From Aphidius gifuensis (Eukaryota; Arthropoda; Insecta; Hymenoptera; Braconidae), in assembly GCF_014905175.1 (NCBI RefSeq), contig NC_057790.1:8928001-8992000 (forward strand): a stretch of 64,000 bases of DNA. Reading direction: 5' to 3'. Both the position numbers and the translations under genes were made by a program. Each line of letters opens with the position of its first letter. Within the stretch, counting starts at the first letter, position 1. Below, piece by piece: positions 1 to 12,649 of this stretch. A model generated the notes under the pieces. It was not told the DNA's origin, did no database searches, and was given only the letters and a program-made list of their open reading frames with translations.

Positions 1-46
1 TATTTTTATTAATGATTCTTATTGATAATTTAATTTTCAAACAATA

Positions 47-366
47 TTACTTGTTGGTGATGTTATTTCCATTATTAGTTCCAAACTTATTCTTCCATTT
101 CTTTCGGTCTCGTAAAAGTTCCCATATTAATTGTTTTGTTGTATCATTCGACAAATCATTAAGTGAACTTACTGTTAAATTTTTTCTTAACCAATCTTGA
201 AGATCTGTGACACTTGAAAATGATGTTCTGTCACTCACTGACAGCAACCATCATCACTGTCATCATCAAAATTGACATGTGATATATCAATTGTACCATC
301 AAGAAATTCGTTGATAATGATGTCTTGGGCATCATTGTTCTAAATATTATTCATTTTATCTGACAT
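47..366 (-). pseudogene. Unrecognised short ORF remnant
   Basis: A 66-codon open stretch (247 to 47) follows a second open stretch in another frame that begins at an ATG near 366 and is broken by a stop after eight codons. The peptide is polar and helical-looking (a WxLLRDRKKW segment near its C-terminus) and has no motif I recognise. It could be an N-terminal part of the retroelement relic that follows or of another transposon. I assign no function. Confidence 0.2.
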
Positions 367-604
367 TTTATTATTATTAATATTCGTTACTCAAACTTAC
401 TAAATAGTTGTGCATCACAAAAAGATGAACAAGTCGAAAATAGTATTTAAAAATATAATAGCTTTTTTGCTCTATAGACAAATGCTTCTGGCAGCTGATT
501 TAGATATTCAAAAATATTACTCAATGTCAAAACAAAAACTCATTAAACTCGATGAAAAGAAAAATAAACAATAACAACAACATGTGACTTAAAAACATAG
601 CTTA

Positions 605-1437
605 AAGCAGCTTACTTGATTTTTAGGTATAGGAAACTTTTTTACTGCTTTAACTTTATCTGGGTCAGGTTTGACGCCATCTTTTCTAATTATGTGTCCC
701 AGATAGTGGACTTATGATTTCAGAAATTCACATTTATCAGTTTGTAAGCGTTAATTGGCTCTTCTCAGCCGTTCCATCATCTGTTCCAACTTCTGGTCAT
801 GTTCTCCAGAAGTTTTAGCGGAAATGACTATGCCATCTAGGTATATAAACATTGATATGCCTTGCATTCCGACGAATACTAAATGTTTTAATCTCTGGAA
901 TGTGGCAGGTGCATTTTTTAATCCCATCAGCATGCGAGTAAATTTCCAGTGCCCATGTGGTGTAGAGAGAGCAGTTTCAGGTCCATCAAAATGGTCCATT
1001 CCAATTTGGTGGTACCTGGACGCTAATTCGAAGACAGAAAAGTATTTAGAGCTTCCTTATTGATCTAATATATCAGTTATATTGGGTAAAGGAAAGGCAT
1101 CGGTAACAATTTTTTCATTGAGTGCTCTATAGTCGATGACCATTCCAAATCTTTCATTATATTTTGAATCAGATTTCTTTAGTACGATCTAGACAGGACA
1201 ATTATATGGGCTTTCAGAAAGTTTGATCATTCCTTTTTTAAGCCCTCTTGGACTTGTCCTTCTACCTCTTCCCTTGAGTTATAGGAAGGCCTGTAAATTT
1301 TATTATTGATAGTAAGTTCGTCAGTCGTAGGCATATTTTCTTGGCATAGAATCGATATGCACTGATTCTTCTATGTTTAAATGTTCAAGACGTGATAACT
1401 CTTTTACTTTCTCCACTCTGTTAGTTACGACATTTAT
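605..1437 (-). pseudogene. Ty3/Gypsy pol fragment (reverse transcriptase), decayed
   Basis: Read on the minus strand from 1437 down, the translation follows the Ty3/Gypsy reverse transcriptase order: an MIxxSxSPYxxP-like block near 1230-1190, VIDYRALN near 1135, the SxFDL-type block near 1040, then YHQIGM, FxRMLMGLKNAPATFQR (about 930-870), a YLDD-box remnant reading YLDG (about 850), and a downstream YLGHII-like block near 700. In-frame stops lie at about 1185 and 1063, and the catalytic box has lost an aspartate, so this copy is dead. Integrase, RNase H and LTRs are not visible nearby. It encodes the enzyme that copies element RNA into DNA in the cytoplasmic particle. Confidence 0.85.
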
Positions 1438-1521
1438 ATTAAATATTTTTTTTTACATTATTATATTAATTCTAGCATGTTTATTTATATTAATAATAAA
1501 GATATTTTGACATTCAAAAGG

Positions 1522-1725
1522 AAGTATGTTTGTTTATAATAACAAAAATATTTTGACATTTAGATAAAAATATGTCTATTCGAATGTATATTATTCAATA
1601 TATAAACAAAAGTATGTTTGTCTATAATAACAAAAATTATTTTAGCATTTAAATAAAAATATGTCCTTTTCAATATTTATTATTCAATATGTAAACAAAA
1701 GTATGTTGGTTTATAATAATAGAAA
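1522..1725. repeat. AT-rich tandem repeat, unit about 90 bp
   Basis: The word AAGTATGTTTGTTTATAATA and its continuation recur at about 1522, 1612 and 1702, giving slightly more than two units with small indels. Confidence 0.6.
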
Positions 1726-2815
1726 AATTAGCGTGTTGCGAGTACGCGCGAGGGAAGTGAAACTTCTTTCGGTGTAGTTGCATGTCACGCTGAATATCTC
1801 GCTGAATGATAATAATAATACTGACAATAATATTCAAATATAAATATTAATAATTATTAGTATTTATATTTCGAGTATTATTATTCTAAATTTTATTATT
1901 AATATCGCCGCATGAATGAAAGAAGGGCGTAAACTCTATTTTCGGGAATTTTTTTTTATTGAAAGAAAAAGCGCGGAAATGCAAAGTCATAAATTTTCGG
2001 GTTTTTCATTAAATTTTAAGGTTAAAAAAAAAGGAAGAAGGGCGTACAACCTTCTATAAAGGATAAAGAGCGTATGCTTAGAGACTTATGCTCTTTTTTC
2101 TATTATCAAAATCATTCCATTATCAAAATCATATTATTACTTATATTATATTGATATTATTGTTGAACATAATATTATTGGAATTATTGTTATTTATAAT
2201 TATATTATTCATATTTTACCATATAGTATGAGTAAAATAATAATGATTTTAAAAATATCATCGATAATGATAATATCAATATAATATTAGTAAAAATACC
2301 ACTTTTATAAACCATTTTTATAATAATATTGATAATAATAATAATATCGATATAATACTCATAATAATAATAAGAATCATATTAATATTGACAATACCAT
2401 TCATATATAAATATTGATAAAAATTAGTATTTATATTTAAAATATTATCATTATAGATATTATTATTATTATAAATACTATTGTGAATAGATGATAATAT
2501 TATCGAAATTATTGTTGTTATAATTATCATCATTTATATATATTTATAGCATGAATATTAATAATAACAATAATTTAATTATTAATAATATTTATAATAA
2601 TGATAATATTAATTACGATTTTTAAATATGATCTATACTCAGTTAGGTATACTGTTTAATAATATGTAAATAAAAAAAAAAAGTTTCAAGTCGCACACGC
2701 ATACACACAAACCAGCTGACCCTTCGAGTTTGTGCGCTATCATGCGCTATAGTGTATGGTTGCCAGCTTCCCTTTTCTCTTTATGTAATTCTCCACTCTT
2801 TATCCGCTTGTAACA
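1726..2815. other. Non-coding AT-rich stretch
   Basis: Apart from a short GC-richer island near 1735-1800, this is low-complexity TAATAA and ATTATT sequence. The open frame on the minus strand at 2318-2533 is an Ile/Asn-rich translation of that simple sequence. I see no gene. Confidence 0.6.
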
Positions 2816-2875
2816 GAGCGTATAACAGAGAGTATAACAGAACGTGTGATAGAGCGTGTGACACTCAGTGTGACG
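2816..2875. repeat. 12-bp minisatellite, five units
   Basis: Five consecutive imperfect copies of GAGCGTATAACA-like units run through this segment, with GTGTGA variants in the last three. A plus-strand ORF passes through it only because 12 is a multiple of three. Confidence 0.6.
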
Positions 2876-4395
2876 CTATCGGGGCCTCGAATTTTGTCGC
2901 TACCCTCCGTAAAGAAGTTTCAATTAAAAAAACAAGTTTATTTAAAATGAAAAGAAAATGAATGCTTATGTTTTATAATAATATATGTATATCTTTGATT
3001 CATAGTGTAGCGATTCGCGCTGCCTTATAGGCTGATCAAGACCGATCCAACGGAAATCTTCCAACCAACGACTTCGTTTTTTTATTTTATTATTTAGTAT
3101 TTCTTTTTGTATATTATTATTATTATTGTTCATTATATTTTCCCCCTTTTTTCACCAAGATAGAGAGAGGAGGGATAGCTTGGAGTGGGGACAGCTTGGT
3201 AGATCCGAGCTGCTCCGAAATATCTTGGACTGAACTCGCTCTCTTGGCTGTGGGACGTTGTAAGAGATACACGTTTCGAGATCAGCTCTCGGTTTTACGT
3301 AATGTAGGGTACTCATGTGTCCAGCTGGATACTCAGCGGACACGTGGATTTTTAGGTTAGGTTTTTGGGGCGTTGTCTGTGTAGATCATTAGACAACGTC
3401 AAGCATACAACTATTTTTGATTATTTAGTTTAGTTATTTTGTTAGAAACGCGGTCCCTTTGTTTATTTAATTGATAAATTAAATTCAAAGTCGCGAGTAA
3501 GTTTATGTTGTACGTTTTGGAATATCGAGACTACGATTAGTTATGGATTTTTGAGAGTACGTTTTTGTATTTTGGATTTAAGATTAAGTTTTGGATAAAT
3601 AAATAATGCGTTTTGGTTTTGAGTATAAAATATTATTGTGTTGTTGTTGATTGTTTTGATTTGACTATTATAATTTTTCTTGTAACTTTATCCGGCCCTC
3701 CTACCACAACTAGCACACTGAGCGAGTCTAGCTTCCCTCTAGGCTAATTGTTGATGGTTATTCTGGTTAATTTGTTGTATATTTCGGTTGTTGGGTTTAA
3801 TTATTGCTATTTTGTGTCTTTGGGTATGAATGTGATAAGCCTTTTTCGAGTTTTAAGGCGAATTGAAAACTACACGATTTTAACAAATAATAATAATAGT
3901 TGGTTATTTGAGATTTCGAATTTGGTTAATTTTGTGTTTTGAGCCCGATAAATAAATAAACCAGATAACATACTTGATAATTGGTCCGAGAAGGTAACAG
4001 GCAGAAATGCCACATTACAATAGATAACGTTAATGCAAGTGAAAACACACTGAAAAACTTGTAAATGATGCCCATTTTTTTTTTCAAACAATGTGTAGGT
4101 GAGAAAATTGAAAGTGTTATATAAGAACGAAGGAAAAAAATTCGTCAGAATATATATTCCGACAAAAATCCATTTGCTAAGAAATTGCATATTCTGACAA
4201 ATTTAGCGAAATTGTTTTTATACTAATTTTTTTATGAAAATAATATTTTTCTCTCGCTCTATGTCATTGTTTTAATTATGTTAATGTCGTTTGATTATTA
4301 CGTGATAAATGTTTTGAGCGATAAAATTTTTTTACAGTTTTTTTGTACGCTATTTATTATAAAATTCTCACACGAGACTATCATATTTATATATA
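2876..4395. other. Unassigned intergenic stretch, possible degraded LTR
   Basis: A GC-richer block at about 3006-3770 begins TGTAGCGATTCG, and its composition resembles insect LTRs. I could not find a matching TG...CA end with a target duplication, so it is not called. The remainder is AT-rich without convincing coding sequence. Confidence 0.3.
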
Positions 4396-4406
4396 CGAGA
4401 ACCCCT

Positions 4407-4425
4407 GGGCGCGCTTTGCGCGCCC
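4407..4425. other. Helitron 3'-terminal hairpin
   Basis: GGGCGCGC, loop TTT, GCGCGCCC: a perfect 8-bp GC stem in an otherwise AT-rich region, downstream of the Helitron genes in their direction of transcription. This fits the subterminal hairpin needed for 3' end recognition. Confidence 0.7.
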
Positions 4426-4582
4426 CTCTTATGACGTTAATGAATCAAATTAAATTAAATTATAAATAATAAGAAATAAAAAAATAATTTAGAATGAATA
4501 AATTGAATATCGCATTATATTTTTTCTATTATCAATTTTTATTCATTTTTAATTTCTTTCCATTGATTTTCAATAATAATAA

Positions 4583-5268
4583 TTAAATAATATCAACAAT
4601 AGAGCCACATGAATAACAAATAATTTTTAAAAAAATTAAGTTTCCTGCAACCTCATTCAACACAAAAGACATTTCTTCATGACATTTTTGTAAATGTTTT
4701 ATCTGAATATCCTTTATATTACTATTTAATTCCTCAAGACTATGTATTTTTGATAAATTAATCATTAATTTACAAAATGAGCAAATAATCATAAACTCTT
4801 TTTTTTCAAAAAAACCTTTTTTACAATTCACACATTGTATTTCTTGTATCAAATGATCTATTATCCTCTGTTTCAATTCAATTGTTTCTGTAATACAAAG
4901 AAAAATATGTCAAATCAATAATGAAGCTTCAGTTCATTATCGAACAATATAAAATTACCGTGCTTTGAGGCTCTAAAATCTTGTTCAATCTCTATTGTTC
5001 CAAGACATCCATATACATTTGATTCAATATTGAATTTTTTATTCAATAATTTTAGTAGTCCGGCATTTGTTATTATTTGATTCAAATTTTTTTCAACTAT
5101 ATTATTATCTAAATTTAGTTTAAAAAATTCATGTCTTCTTGAGTATATATCCTTGAAAACTTTCTGAAAATGAATCAGTTATTATTAACCAAATAAAACT
5201 TTTATGAAATAATATTAATCATACTAAACAATAATTACCTTTTTTAATTCAATTGAGATACTTTCCAT
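4583..5268 (-). CDS. Three-exon gene inside the Helitron, zinc-ribbon-like protein of 179 residues
   Basis: Minus-strand exons are 5268-5239, 5163-4959 and 4887-4583. Both introns (75 and 71 bp) start GTAATT and end CAG; phases are 0 and 1, and the exons sum to 540 nt with one stop at the end. The first exon encodes only ten residues. The C-terminal third has CVNC and CSFC pairs 12 residues apart, then HLQKCH, then CYSC, so it probably binds zinc. I do not recognise the family. A single-strand-binding or replication-accessory role would suit a rolling-circle element but is speculation. Unlike the upstream Rep/helicase, this gene has no frameshift or stop. It lies between the helicase stop (5472) and the terminal hairpin, so it is either captured host sequence or a second Helitron gene. 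Confidence 0.65.
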
Positions 5269-5471
5269 TGTCAGAATAATCTTATTATTTTTTATTGAAA
5301 AAGAATGAAAATAACTTTGATACGTCAATCGATCTAAAATTGAAAAAACAATATATTTCCCATTTATATTATTTCATGAGATAATTATATTTTTTTTTTG
5401 ATTTAATTGATCTAATTGATTAATCAGAATTATTCAATTTCGTAAATATTCTTATGGCGTTGAATATATGA

Positions 5472-8225
5472 TTAATTTTTGTATATTTCTTGATATACAT
5501 AATTTTTTACAATATTTATTTCACGTTTTTCTCCTAAAAATATTTTCAATGATTTCCAAGATTTTACCCGTGAAAATGCTACGTACAATTGACCATGATT
5601 AAAAACATCTTTTCTAAGATCAACACCGACCATTTCGAATGTTTGTCCTTGACATTTAATTATCGTCATTCCAAATGCTATCTTGATTGGAAATTGTCTT
5701 CGTTTAAACATGAAAGGATAAACATCTTCACAATAGAGACTTATGCGATGTATGAATACGATATCATTTGCTTTATCACCAGTTAAAATTTTACATTTTA
5801 AAAGATTATTAGACATACTTAATATTTGCAATCTCGTTCCGTTACATAAACATTCACTTTGACTAATATTACGCAAAAGCATGACAATACAGTACAACCT
5901 TAATTTTAATTCATATGGTGGAAAATTTGGTGGATTTAACGTATTTAAGTATTCTGGTAAAATAGAATTATTAAGTTCTCCATTATCACAATTTTCAGTA
6001 CTATCAATTCCAGTAAAAATTTTTTCTGTATCTTTGTCCAAAAATTGCACCACTTTATCATTTATGTTATCTACATGATAATACAGCAACTTTCGATAAA
6101 CTTTCATACTTGCGTTCATCTATTAGTTTTTTGAAAATAACCTCTACTATATAATCATTTCTATTTGCTAAACATTCTTGAGTAATTACTAAATTGTCAT
6201 TATTATCATTTATTGTGCCGTTTCCAACGTCTAGTATATATTTAGCAAACTCTGATTTTTCCGGTAAAGTTCTCATATTTTCTGATAATGAAAAAATTTT
6301 AAAATTTTCCCATAGTTTACTGAATTTAATTGATAAATTAATCATTTCACTCCGAGTACCATTTTTCAGTACTGGCAATAATCCCGAAAATCACCACCCA
6401 TGAGCATAATTTTCCCACCGAAAGGTAGTTTATTATTCATTATATCACGGCAGGTTCGATCAGCTAGTTCCAAACAGTATCTCGGTGCCATTGGTGCTTC
6501 ATCACAAATTATCACATCAATGTTTCTGAGTTCTGCTGCTTTTGATTGCTGTTTAATATTCGAAGTTGAATCAGCATACATTGCAACCGGCATTGCAAAT
6601 AGATTGTGCATTGTTCTTCCTTCTGGAAGCAATATTGCCGCAATTCCTGTAAAAGCCATTGTAGCAACTTTTTTTCCATCGCTTCTTAATAAGTGATATA
6701 TTGTACTATAGACATATGTTTTTCCTGATCCACCCGGTCCATCAATGTAAAAGCATGAATTTAAATCATCTTTTCTACATAATAACGCTTTATCCATTAT
6801 TTCATCTACTATTAATTTTTGTTTTATATTCAAGGTTTTATATTGATTCAAACCTATTTCTGAGTGGTTTTGTAATACATATTCGTCGTTATTCAAATTC
6901 CTTAGAGATTCAAATTCATCTAACGATGGCATTGTTGGAAATTTACTGATATTTGATTTTTCTTTTCTAAGAAGCTTAATTATTTCATGATATAATTTTG
7001 TATATGATTGAGATAAACTATATTTTTTCTTAAAGTCATCTGACATCGAATCTTTATGACTTTTCCAAAGTATTTCTGGTTTCACTGGACAACAGTGTAT
7101 TAAAATTCTCACGAATAAGTGTCTCAGCTGTTTAGGCATCATCCATACTTCTCCTCCTGCTGAAATATATTTATCCACAACATTTGAAGTTGTAATTTTA
7201 CAGTTTTGTTTTAGGGTAAATAAAGCATGGACATGTGGCAATCCTCTTTTTTGATATTCCACAACATAAACATATGCTTGTATTTCCCAAAAAAGATTCT
7301 CTTTTACTATTTTATTTATTAATTCATTCTTTTTTATTCCAAAAACACGTGATACTATGCCTGGTCTATCAGAAGCTGTTTGACCCATTAACAAATTTTC
7401 TTTAATTTCTCGCCAATTCGGATTACATGTCATAGTTATAAATAAATCAGCCTTCCGAATTTTCTTACGATAGCCATTGCATCTTGATAATGCTGAAGCA
7501 TGTTACGTGGAGATCCTGTGAAAGTGGGTGGTAAAATCACCATTTTTCCTACATTTACTTTGGATTCATTTGCAGCAGTTTTTAAATGATCAATTAATCC
7601 TTGATAACTATCAGCTCGAATTTTTTTTTGATTTAACCTACAAAAATTTATTCGATCTTTTTCAATTTTTACATATTTATCAACCACCCATTGCTGAAAC
7701 AGTCTTCCGCCCATTAAAAATATATTATCGTTTCGAGATGCCATTCTGTATTTTATATAAGCAGCACGTGAAACTCTTTTTGATCTCACAACACACAGAA
7801 TATCTCTATGCCATCCTTTCGTACCAAAAGGATAAAACAATGGATAAATCCAAGGTTCTACATTTGGGTCCATATTACTAACATATTCAAGTTTTTTCGT
7901 TTTTTTATTATGTATCGTCACATATGACTCTGGAATATCTCCATTAGCAGTTGTAGTAAAAATCGCTGCAACTTTATTTATTTTTTGCATATTATATCGT
8001 CGTGCGTCCATACCAGGTTTATTGAAGAATATTAATTGCCATTCTGGTTCTTCATGACCGTCATTAATTGTTTGCTGTAATTCTTCATGCATCATTCGAT
8101 ATGACTTTGCAAACAAATTAATCTCACAAAGAGTATTACCTATAGCATTAATAATTTCCGTATTCAAAGATGAATCTTTGTTTAATTGTGACCGAACGTT
8201 AGTTGCTTCTAGGTCATAATCATAC
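5472..8225 (-). pseudogene. Helitron Rep/PIF1-type helicase, frameshifted
   Basis: Reads leftward from 8225; the open frame extends to 8266, but its first 13 or so codons come from the BEL LTR. Order: Helitron-like N-terminal domain (to about 7440), HUH replication initiator with GLPHVHAL (about 7220), then SF1/PIF1 helicase with Walker A GPGGSGKT (about 6725), DEAPM (about 6500), GGDFR (about 6400) and the C-terminal HGQLYVAFSRV block (about 5560). Three single-base shifts break it, near 7440, 6390 and 6080. Rep nicks and ligates the transposon strand and the helicase unwinds it, in the nucleus. The N-terminus is missing because of the BEL insertion. Confidence 0.9.
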
Positions 8226-9294
8226 TGTATCGCACCACGTATCCAAATATACCACGATAATTTCACAAGGGTTGTAAGGCCTTATGTTTGATACAGGGCT
8301 ATCAAAGGATGTGGAGGATAGGTTGTAACTTGAAATAATAGGAATAACACTTTAAATAAATCCAAACACTGTGGCTTAAATTCTATTAATATATTCACTT
8401 TATTATTTCACTAAAATTATAATTAATTGTATTGTATATTGTATATTGAGTTGACTCTAACAAGTGTTGTCATGGACAGACACTACTATTTTATATTGTA
8501 AGTATAAAGAAATCCCGTTGTACGCGAATCAATATTAATTAGAGATGTTACGTAAACGAGTGTTGAAGAGCAACTGATTTCTCAGTTTGTTGAAAATTGT
8601 TAAGTCCAAAAAATGGGTGTGTACTTAGTTAAAAAATTAGTTTTAATTGGTCAAAAATTAGTTCAAGAGAGGGTAAAAAACTAGGTGTAGGTGGTGGGAT
8701 TTTTAGACATAAAATTGGGTTGGGCCTTGGTCCAAAGGGTGACATAAAAATACCATGTGTAAACAAAAATATAGATTTTACGACCGGAAAGTCCAAGACG
8801 TTTTCATGAATTTAGTTTATTTTAAAAAGTTATAAATTTACTTTTTATTGTCGATTTTACGATCATTCTGTGTATCGAAAATATGTTAGTGCAGTTGTTT
8901 GACAGATGTGAAATTTTCTCTAATTCTTGACAAAAATAATGTTTTAAAAAATATGTTATAATAGTACCAAAGAGACTTGAGTTTATGGTTTTATTTGTTA
9001 CGTGATTTTTACTCAAAAATCTATGCAAGAGTTGACCATGTGTGGGAATATTCGAGTTTGTAAAAAAAGCTATTAAAAGTACATAAATGAAATCGTTGTT
9101 TAAAATATTTTAGAGAAAATATAAACCAAAATTGTTAGTCATATGTTATTTGAAATTGTATGATCTCGTGATCTAGCCATAAAAAACAGAGTAATGTTTA
9201 AAACTTATCAACTTATTGTATTTTGTTTAAAAAATAGAAAGAATAAAAATCCGGTCAGTCTGGGACCGACAGACATGTGGTTCGACCCGGAACA
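8226..9294 (-). repeat. BEL/Pao 3' LTR (left copy)
   Basis: On the minus strand it starts TGTTCCGGGTCGAACC right after a purine tract and ends ...ATACA at 8226. It matches 14606-15639 over its length apart from indels and a few longer differences (for example 8930-9000 versus 15300-15345). Confidence 0.85.
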
Positions 9295-9304
9295 TTCTCC
9301 CCCC
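9295..9304 (-). other. Polypurine tract of the BEL element
   Basis: Minus strand GGGGGGAGAA directly abuts the LTR start TGTTCC. It is the usual primer site for plus-strand DNA synthesis in LTR elements. Confidence 0.8.
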
Positions 9305-9385
9305 GTTGAGAGGTCGGCCGATCAACTTGAATATCTAGAACAGAATAAAAAGTGTTAGTAAATGTAAATTTAATTTATTCTAATG

Positions 9386-10972
9386 TCATTCTGGGTCACA
9401 AGGAACCAAGGGTGCTATTTTCTTGACGTTGCGTTTGTAGGTAGACTTTGCTGTTTTGATGGTGACCGTACGGACAATACCATCCGTCCCAGGATGCGTC
9501 TCGATGATTCGACCCAATGCCCAATGCATAGGTGGAATGTTGTCTTCCTTCAATAAGACCACATCGCCTATTTCTATGTTGTTGTTGTCTTTGTTCCACT
9601 TACTGCGGTTGATCATCTCGTTGAGATATTCATTGTGCCAACGTTGCCAAAATTCTTGTTTTCTTTGTTCAATTAGTTGCCATCTAGACAACCTGTTCAT
9701 GGGTATGATGTTGTAGTCATGATCTCTTATAGTTGTGAGAGCATGTCCAATTAAAAAATGTCCAGGTGAGAGCACCATAAAATCATTTGGATCAGTTGAA
9801 ATAGGTGTCAGTGGACGTGAATTAAGTATTGCCTCGATCTCAATAATCAAGGTGTTGAATTATTCTTGTGATAATAAAATTTCTGGTTCAATAACCCTTT
9901 TAAAATGATGTTCGAATGACTTGACTGCGGCTTCCCAAAGTCCGCCAAAATGTGGAGAAAGTGGTGGCGTAAAATGCCATTGAATTTTTTTTGTGTTAAA
10001 AAATTCTTGTAATTTATTTTGTGCATCGTTTGATTTTAATTGATCTTGCAGTTTAATCAATTCATTGTTGGCCCCTTGAAAATTTAAACCATTGTCTGAA
10101 TAAATATCAGTCGGGTAACCACGTCTTGCAACAAATCTTTTTAAAGCAGCAATAAAACAATCAGTAGTTAAATCACTGACCATTTCTAGATGTACAGCTT
10201 TGATGACGAGACATACAAAGACTGCTACGTATATTTTAACTTTAATTCTATTTCTTTCTTTCTTTTCTTTAACTAAAAAAGGTCCACAAAAGTCAACCCC
10301 AACTATTGTAAATGGAATTGCTTCATTAACTCTTGCTTTTGGTAAATTACCCATCAGGTAATCAATTGTACGAGGCTGTGCTCGTAGACATGTTGTACAA
10401 GTGCGTATTGTTTTACTCACTTGATTGCGACCATCAATTGGCCAATATTGTTGTCTTACAGCATATAATGTGGCTTGAGTACCAGTATGCAAGTGTATTT
10501 TATGTTCATGTTTAATTATTAATGAAGTTACATGATGATTTTTAGGTAAAATGATTGGATACTTTTGATTGTATGGAATAGAGGCATTTTGTAATCGCCC
10601 TCCTACTCGCAATAATCCATTTTTATCAATAAATGGAGTGAGTTTAATTAATTTACTTTTTTGATTTAATTGTCTTTGATTTTCTAGAATTTTTAATTCA
10701 TCAAAAAATATTTCTTTTTGTACTAGTTTAATTATTGTATTAGTAGCATATTCAATTTCATTGATTTTTAAATAACCAGTATTCTTGTTGTTTGTTTTCA
10801 TTCGCAGACAATATGCAATGACATTTTGTAATTTATTCCAATATAAATAACGAGTTAAAATATTGTAATCATTTTTATTGTTTATATTTACTTGCGGTTG
10901 TGTTGAACTTGTCGTTTTGTTGAGACATGTGTTGACCTTGAGCTCAGGTAGACTGCAACCAAGACGGCCCAT
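9386..10972 (-). pseudogene. BEL/Pao integrase region of pol
   Basis: From 10972 leftward: an H-H-C-C zinc domain (HEHKIH followed by CTTCLRAQ, about 10470-10370), then the DDE core with GVDFCGP (about 10290), YSDNGLNF (about 10110) and GGLWEAAVKS (about 9940), then a C-terminal part with ILNSRPLTP (about 9815) and WQRWHNEYL (about 9650). A TAA stop at 9862-9860 interrupts the frame, and the join to the reverse transcriptase at about 10960 needs a frame change. The stop at 9386 is the natural pol end, about 80 bp before the purine tract. The enzyme inserts element DNA into the chromosome; this copy cannot make it whole. Confidence 0.9.
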
Positions 10973-12640
10973 GTTGCCATGTTGTTGTTTTGATGAATTC
11001 TTCAGGTAGTTGACCTCTTGAAATCAGGTCAGCTGGATTGTCATGTGTACGTACATGGCACCATTGTGTTGTTTTTGTTTTTTCTTGTATTTTGGCAATT
11101 CTGTTTGCCACGAATGTTTTCATAACACTTGGCTCTTTTCTTAGCCAGTGTAAAACAATTGTAGAATCTGACCACAAATATGTGTCATCTATTGTTATGT
11201 GTATTGCTTTAATTATTGTTGTATAAAGCGAAGCAAGTAATAATGCTCCACATAATTCCAATCTAGGGATTGATAGTGTCTTGAGAGGAGCTATGCGCCC
11301 TTTGGCACACAAAAGTTGTGTGTAAACTTTACCTTTTTTATCAATGGACCTGAGATAAATACAAGCCCCATATGCTTTTTCACTGGCATCACAAAAGCCA
11401 TGTAATTGTATACTTGTTGTATCATTTAATATTGTATGTCTTTTAAAAGATAAATCATTTAAAAGTTGTAATTGGTTATAAAATGTTAACCATTCATCTT
11501 TAATTGGTGATGGGACAGGTTCATCCCAGTCAATGTTCATACTCCATAATTGTTGCATAACTATTTTTGCTGTCATAACAACTGGACCAAGAAGTCCAAG
11601 AGGATCAAAGATTTTTCCAATTTCAGAAAAAATTTTGCGTTTTGTAATTTCGTCAAACGTAATTGTTTTAACTGTGTAAACATTTGTATCTGTAGTAGAT
11701 CTCCAGTAAACACCGAGTGTTTTTATTGCACTGGAGTCATTAAATTGTAATTGTAAATTTTTGTTAGCCTCTGGAAGGCCTTCTAATAGTCTAGGCTCAT
11801 TGGAAGCCCATTTGCGTATATTTAACATACCTTGTTGTAATAAAGGAATTAATTCATCCCTCAATTTAATTGCTTCTTCAAGTGTTTGTGTACCAGTTAA
11901 AAGATCATCGACATATAGATCTCTTTTGAGTATTTCTGATGCTATAGGAAAATTTTCTTGTTCATCATCAGCTAATTTATGTAGACATCGTATAGCTAGG
12001 AATGGTGATGGAGCAAGACCAAATGTTACAATATTTAATTCATATGTTTTGATAATACCAGACGTATTTCTCCATAAAATACGTTGATATTTTCTATCTT
12101 GTGGACGTATTAAAAATTGTCTGTACATTTTCTCAATGTCACCAGTCAGTACGTACTGGTGTAATCTAAATCGAAGTAGTAATGAGAAAATGTCTGTCTG
12201 TATTGTTGGGCCAATTCATTGAGCGAATGACCCTTGGAACCCTTGGCTGAGCCGTCGAACACGACTCGTACTTTTGTTGTTTGGCTTTCTTCTTTTATCA
12301 CTGCATGATGAGGTAAATAAAAACCATCTTCTTGTAATTGTTTATCTGGTACTTCAGACATGTGACCTAAGTCTAGGTATTCTTGTAGTACAGCGTTATA
12401 TTGTATTTTTAGTTCTACATTATTTTGTAATTTTCTTTCAATTGAATTAAGCCTTTTTGTATTGTAATTCGTGTCTCCAAGTTGATCGACAGATTGTTTG
12501 AATGGTAAGGCGACGACGTATCGGCCTCTTTGTTTCTTTGTTGTAATATGTTGTAGAAAATGAAGTTCTTCACATGCTTGTTCATCTACTGTGAGATGAC
12601 TTGTTTCTGTATTTCTTTATTTCCCAAAATTTAGCTAAAT
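10944..12640 (-). pseudogene. BEL/Pao reverse transcriptase and RNase H region
   Basis: A 394-codon open frame (12128-10944) carries IEKMYRQF just upstream, FGLAPSPFLA, the catalytic YVDDLLTG (about 11905), FDPLGLLGPV (about 11600), RNase H FCDASEKAYGACIYL (about 11390) and SIPRLELCGALLLASL (about 11260). The upstream part (12361-12146 and back to about 12640) gives RVVFDGSAKG-type sequence in another frame, with a shift near 12215. The order and wording are those of the Pao family. Only the frame changes and the missing start mark it as dead; the catalytic motifs are intact. Confidence 0.92.
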
Positions 12641-12649
12641 TGAATTTTG

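Larger units (their letters stand above)
4396..8225 (-). mobile_element. Helitron, 3' portion, interrupted by BEL element
   Basis: Rolling-circle transposon on the minus strand. The 5' side is cut at 8225, where a BEL/Pao LTR begins inside the Helitron N-terminal coding region. The 3' end is inferred at 4396: minus-strand sequence reads a GC hairpin, nine bases, then CTCG followed by T. Helitrons normally end in CTRR, usually CTAG, 5-12 nt after a hairpin and insert between A and T, so CTCG would be one change from the usual end. Inside are the Rep/helicase relic and a separate three-exon gene, both transcribed leftward. The 5' TC end was not found. Confidence 0.7.

Noticed and set aside
2318..2533. 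Minus-strand 71-codon ORF rich in Ile and Asn
   Set aside because: Translation of ATT/AAT simple sequence; no motif and no coding composition.
3006..3874. LTR starting TGTAGCGATT and ending ACTACA
   Set aside because: The flanks do not match (ATAG versus CGAT), and no partner LTR was found.
4407..4425. Rho-independent-type terminator
   Set aside because: Context is eukaryotic; the hairpin fits the Helitron end better and lacks a functional T run.
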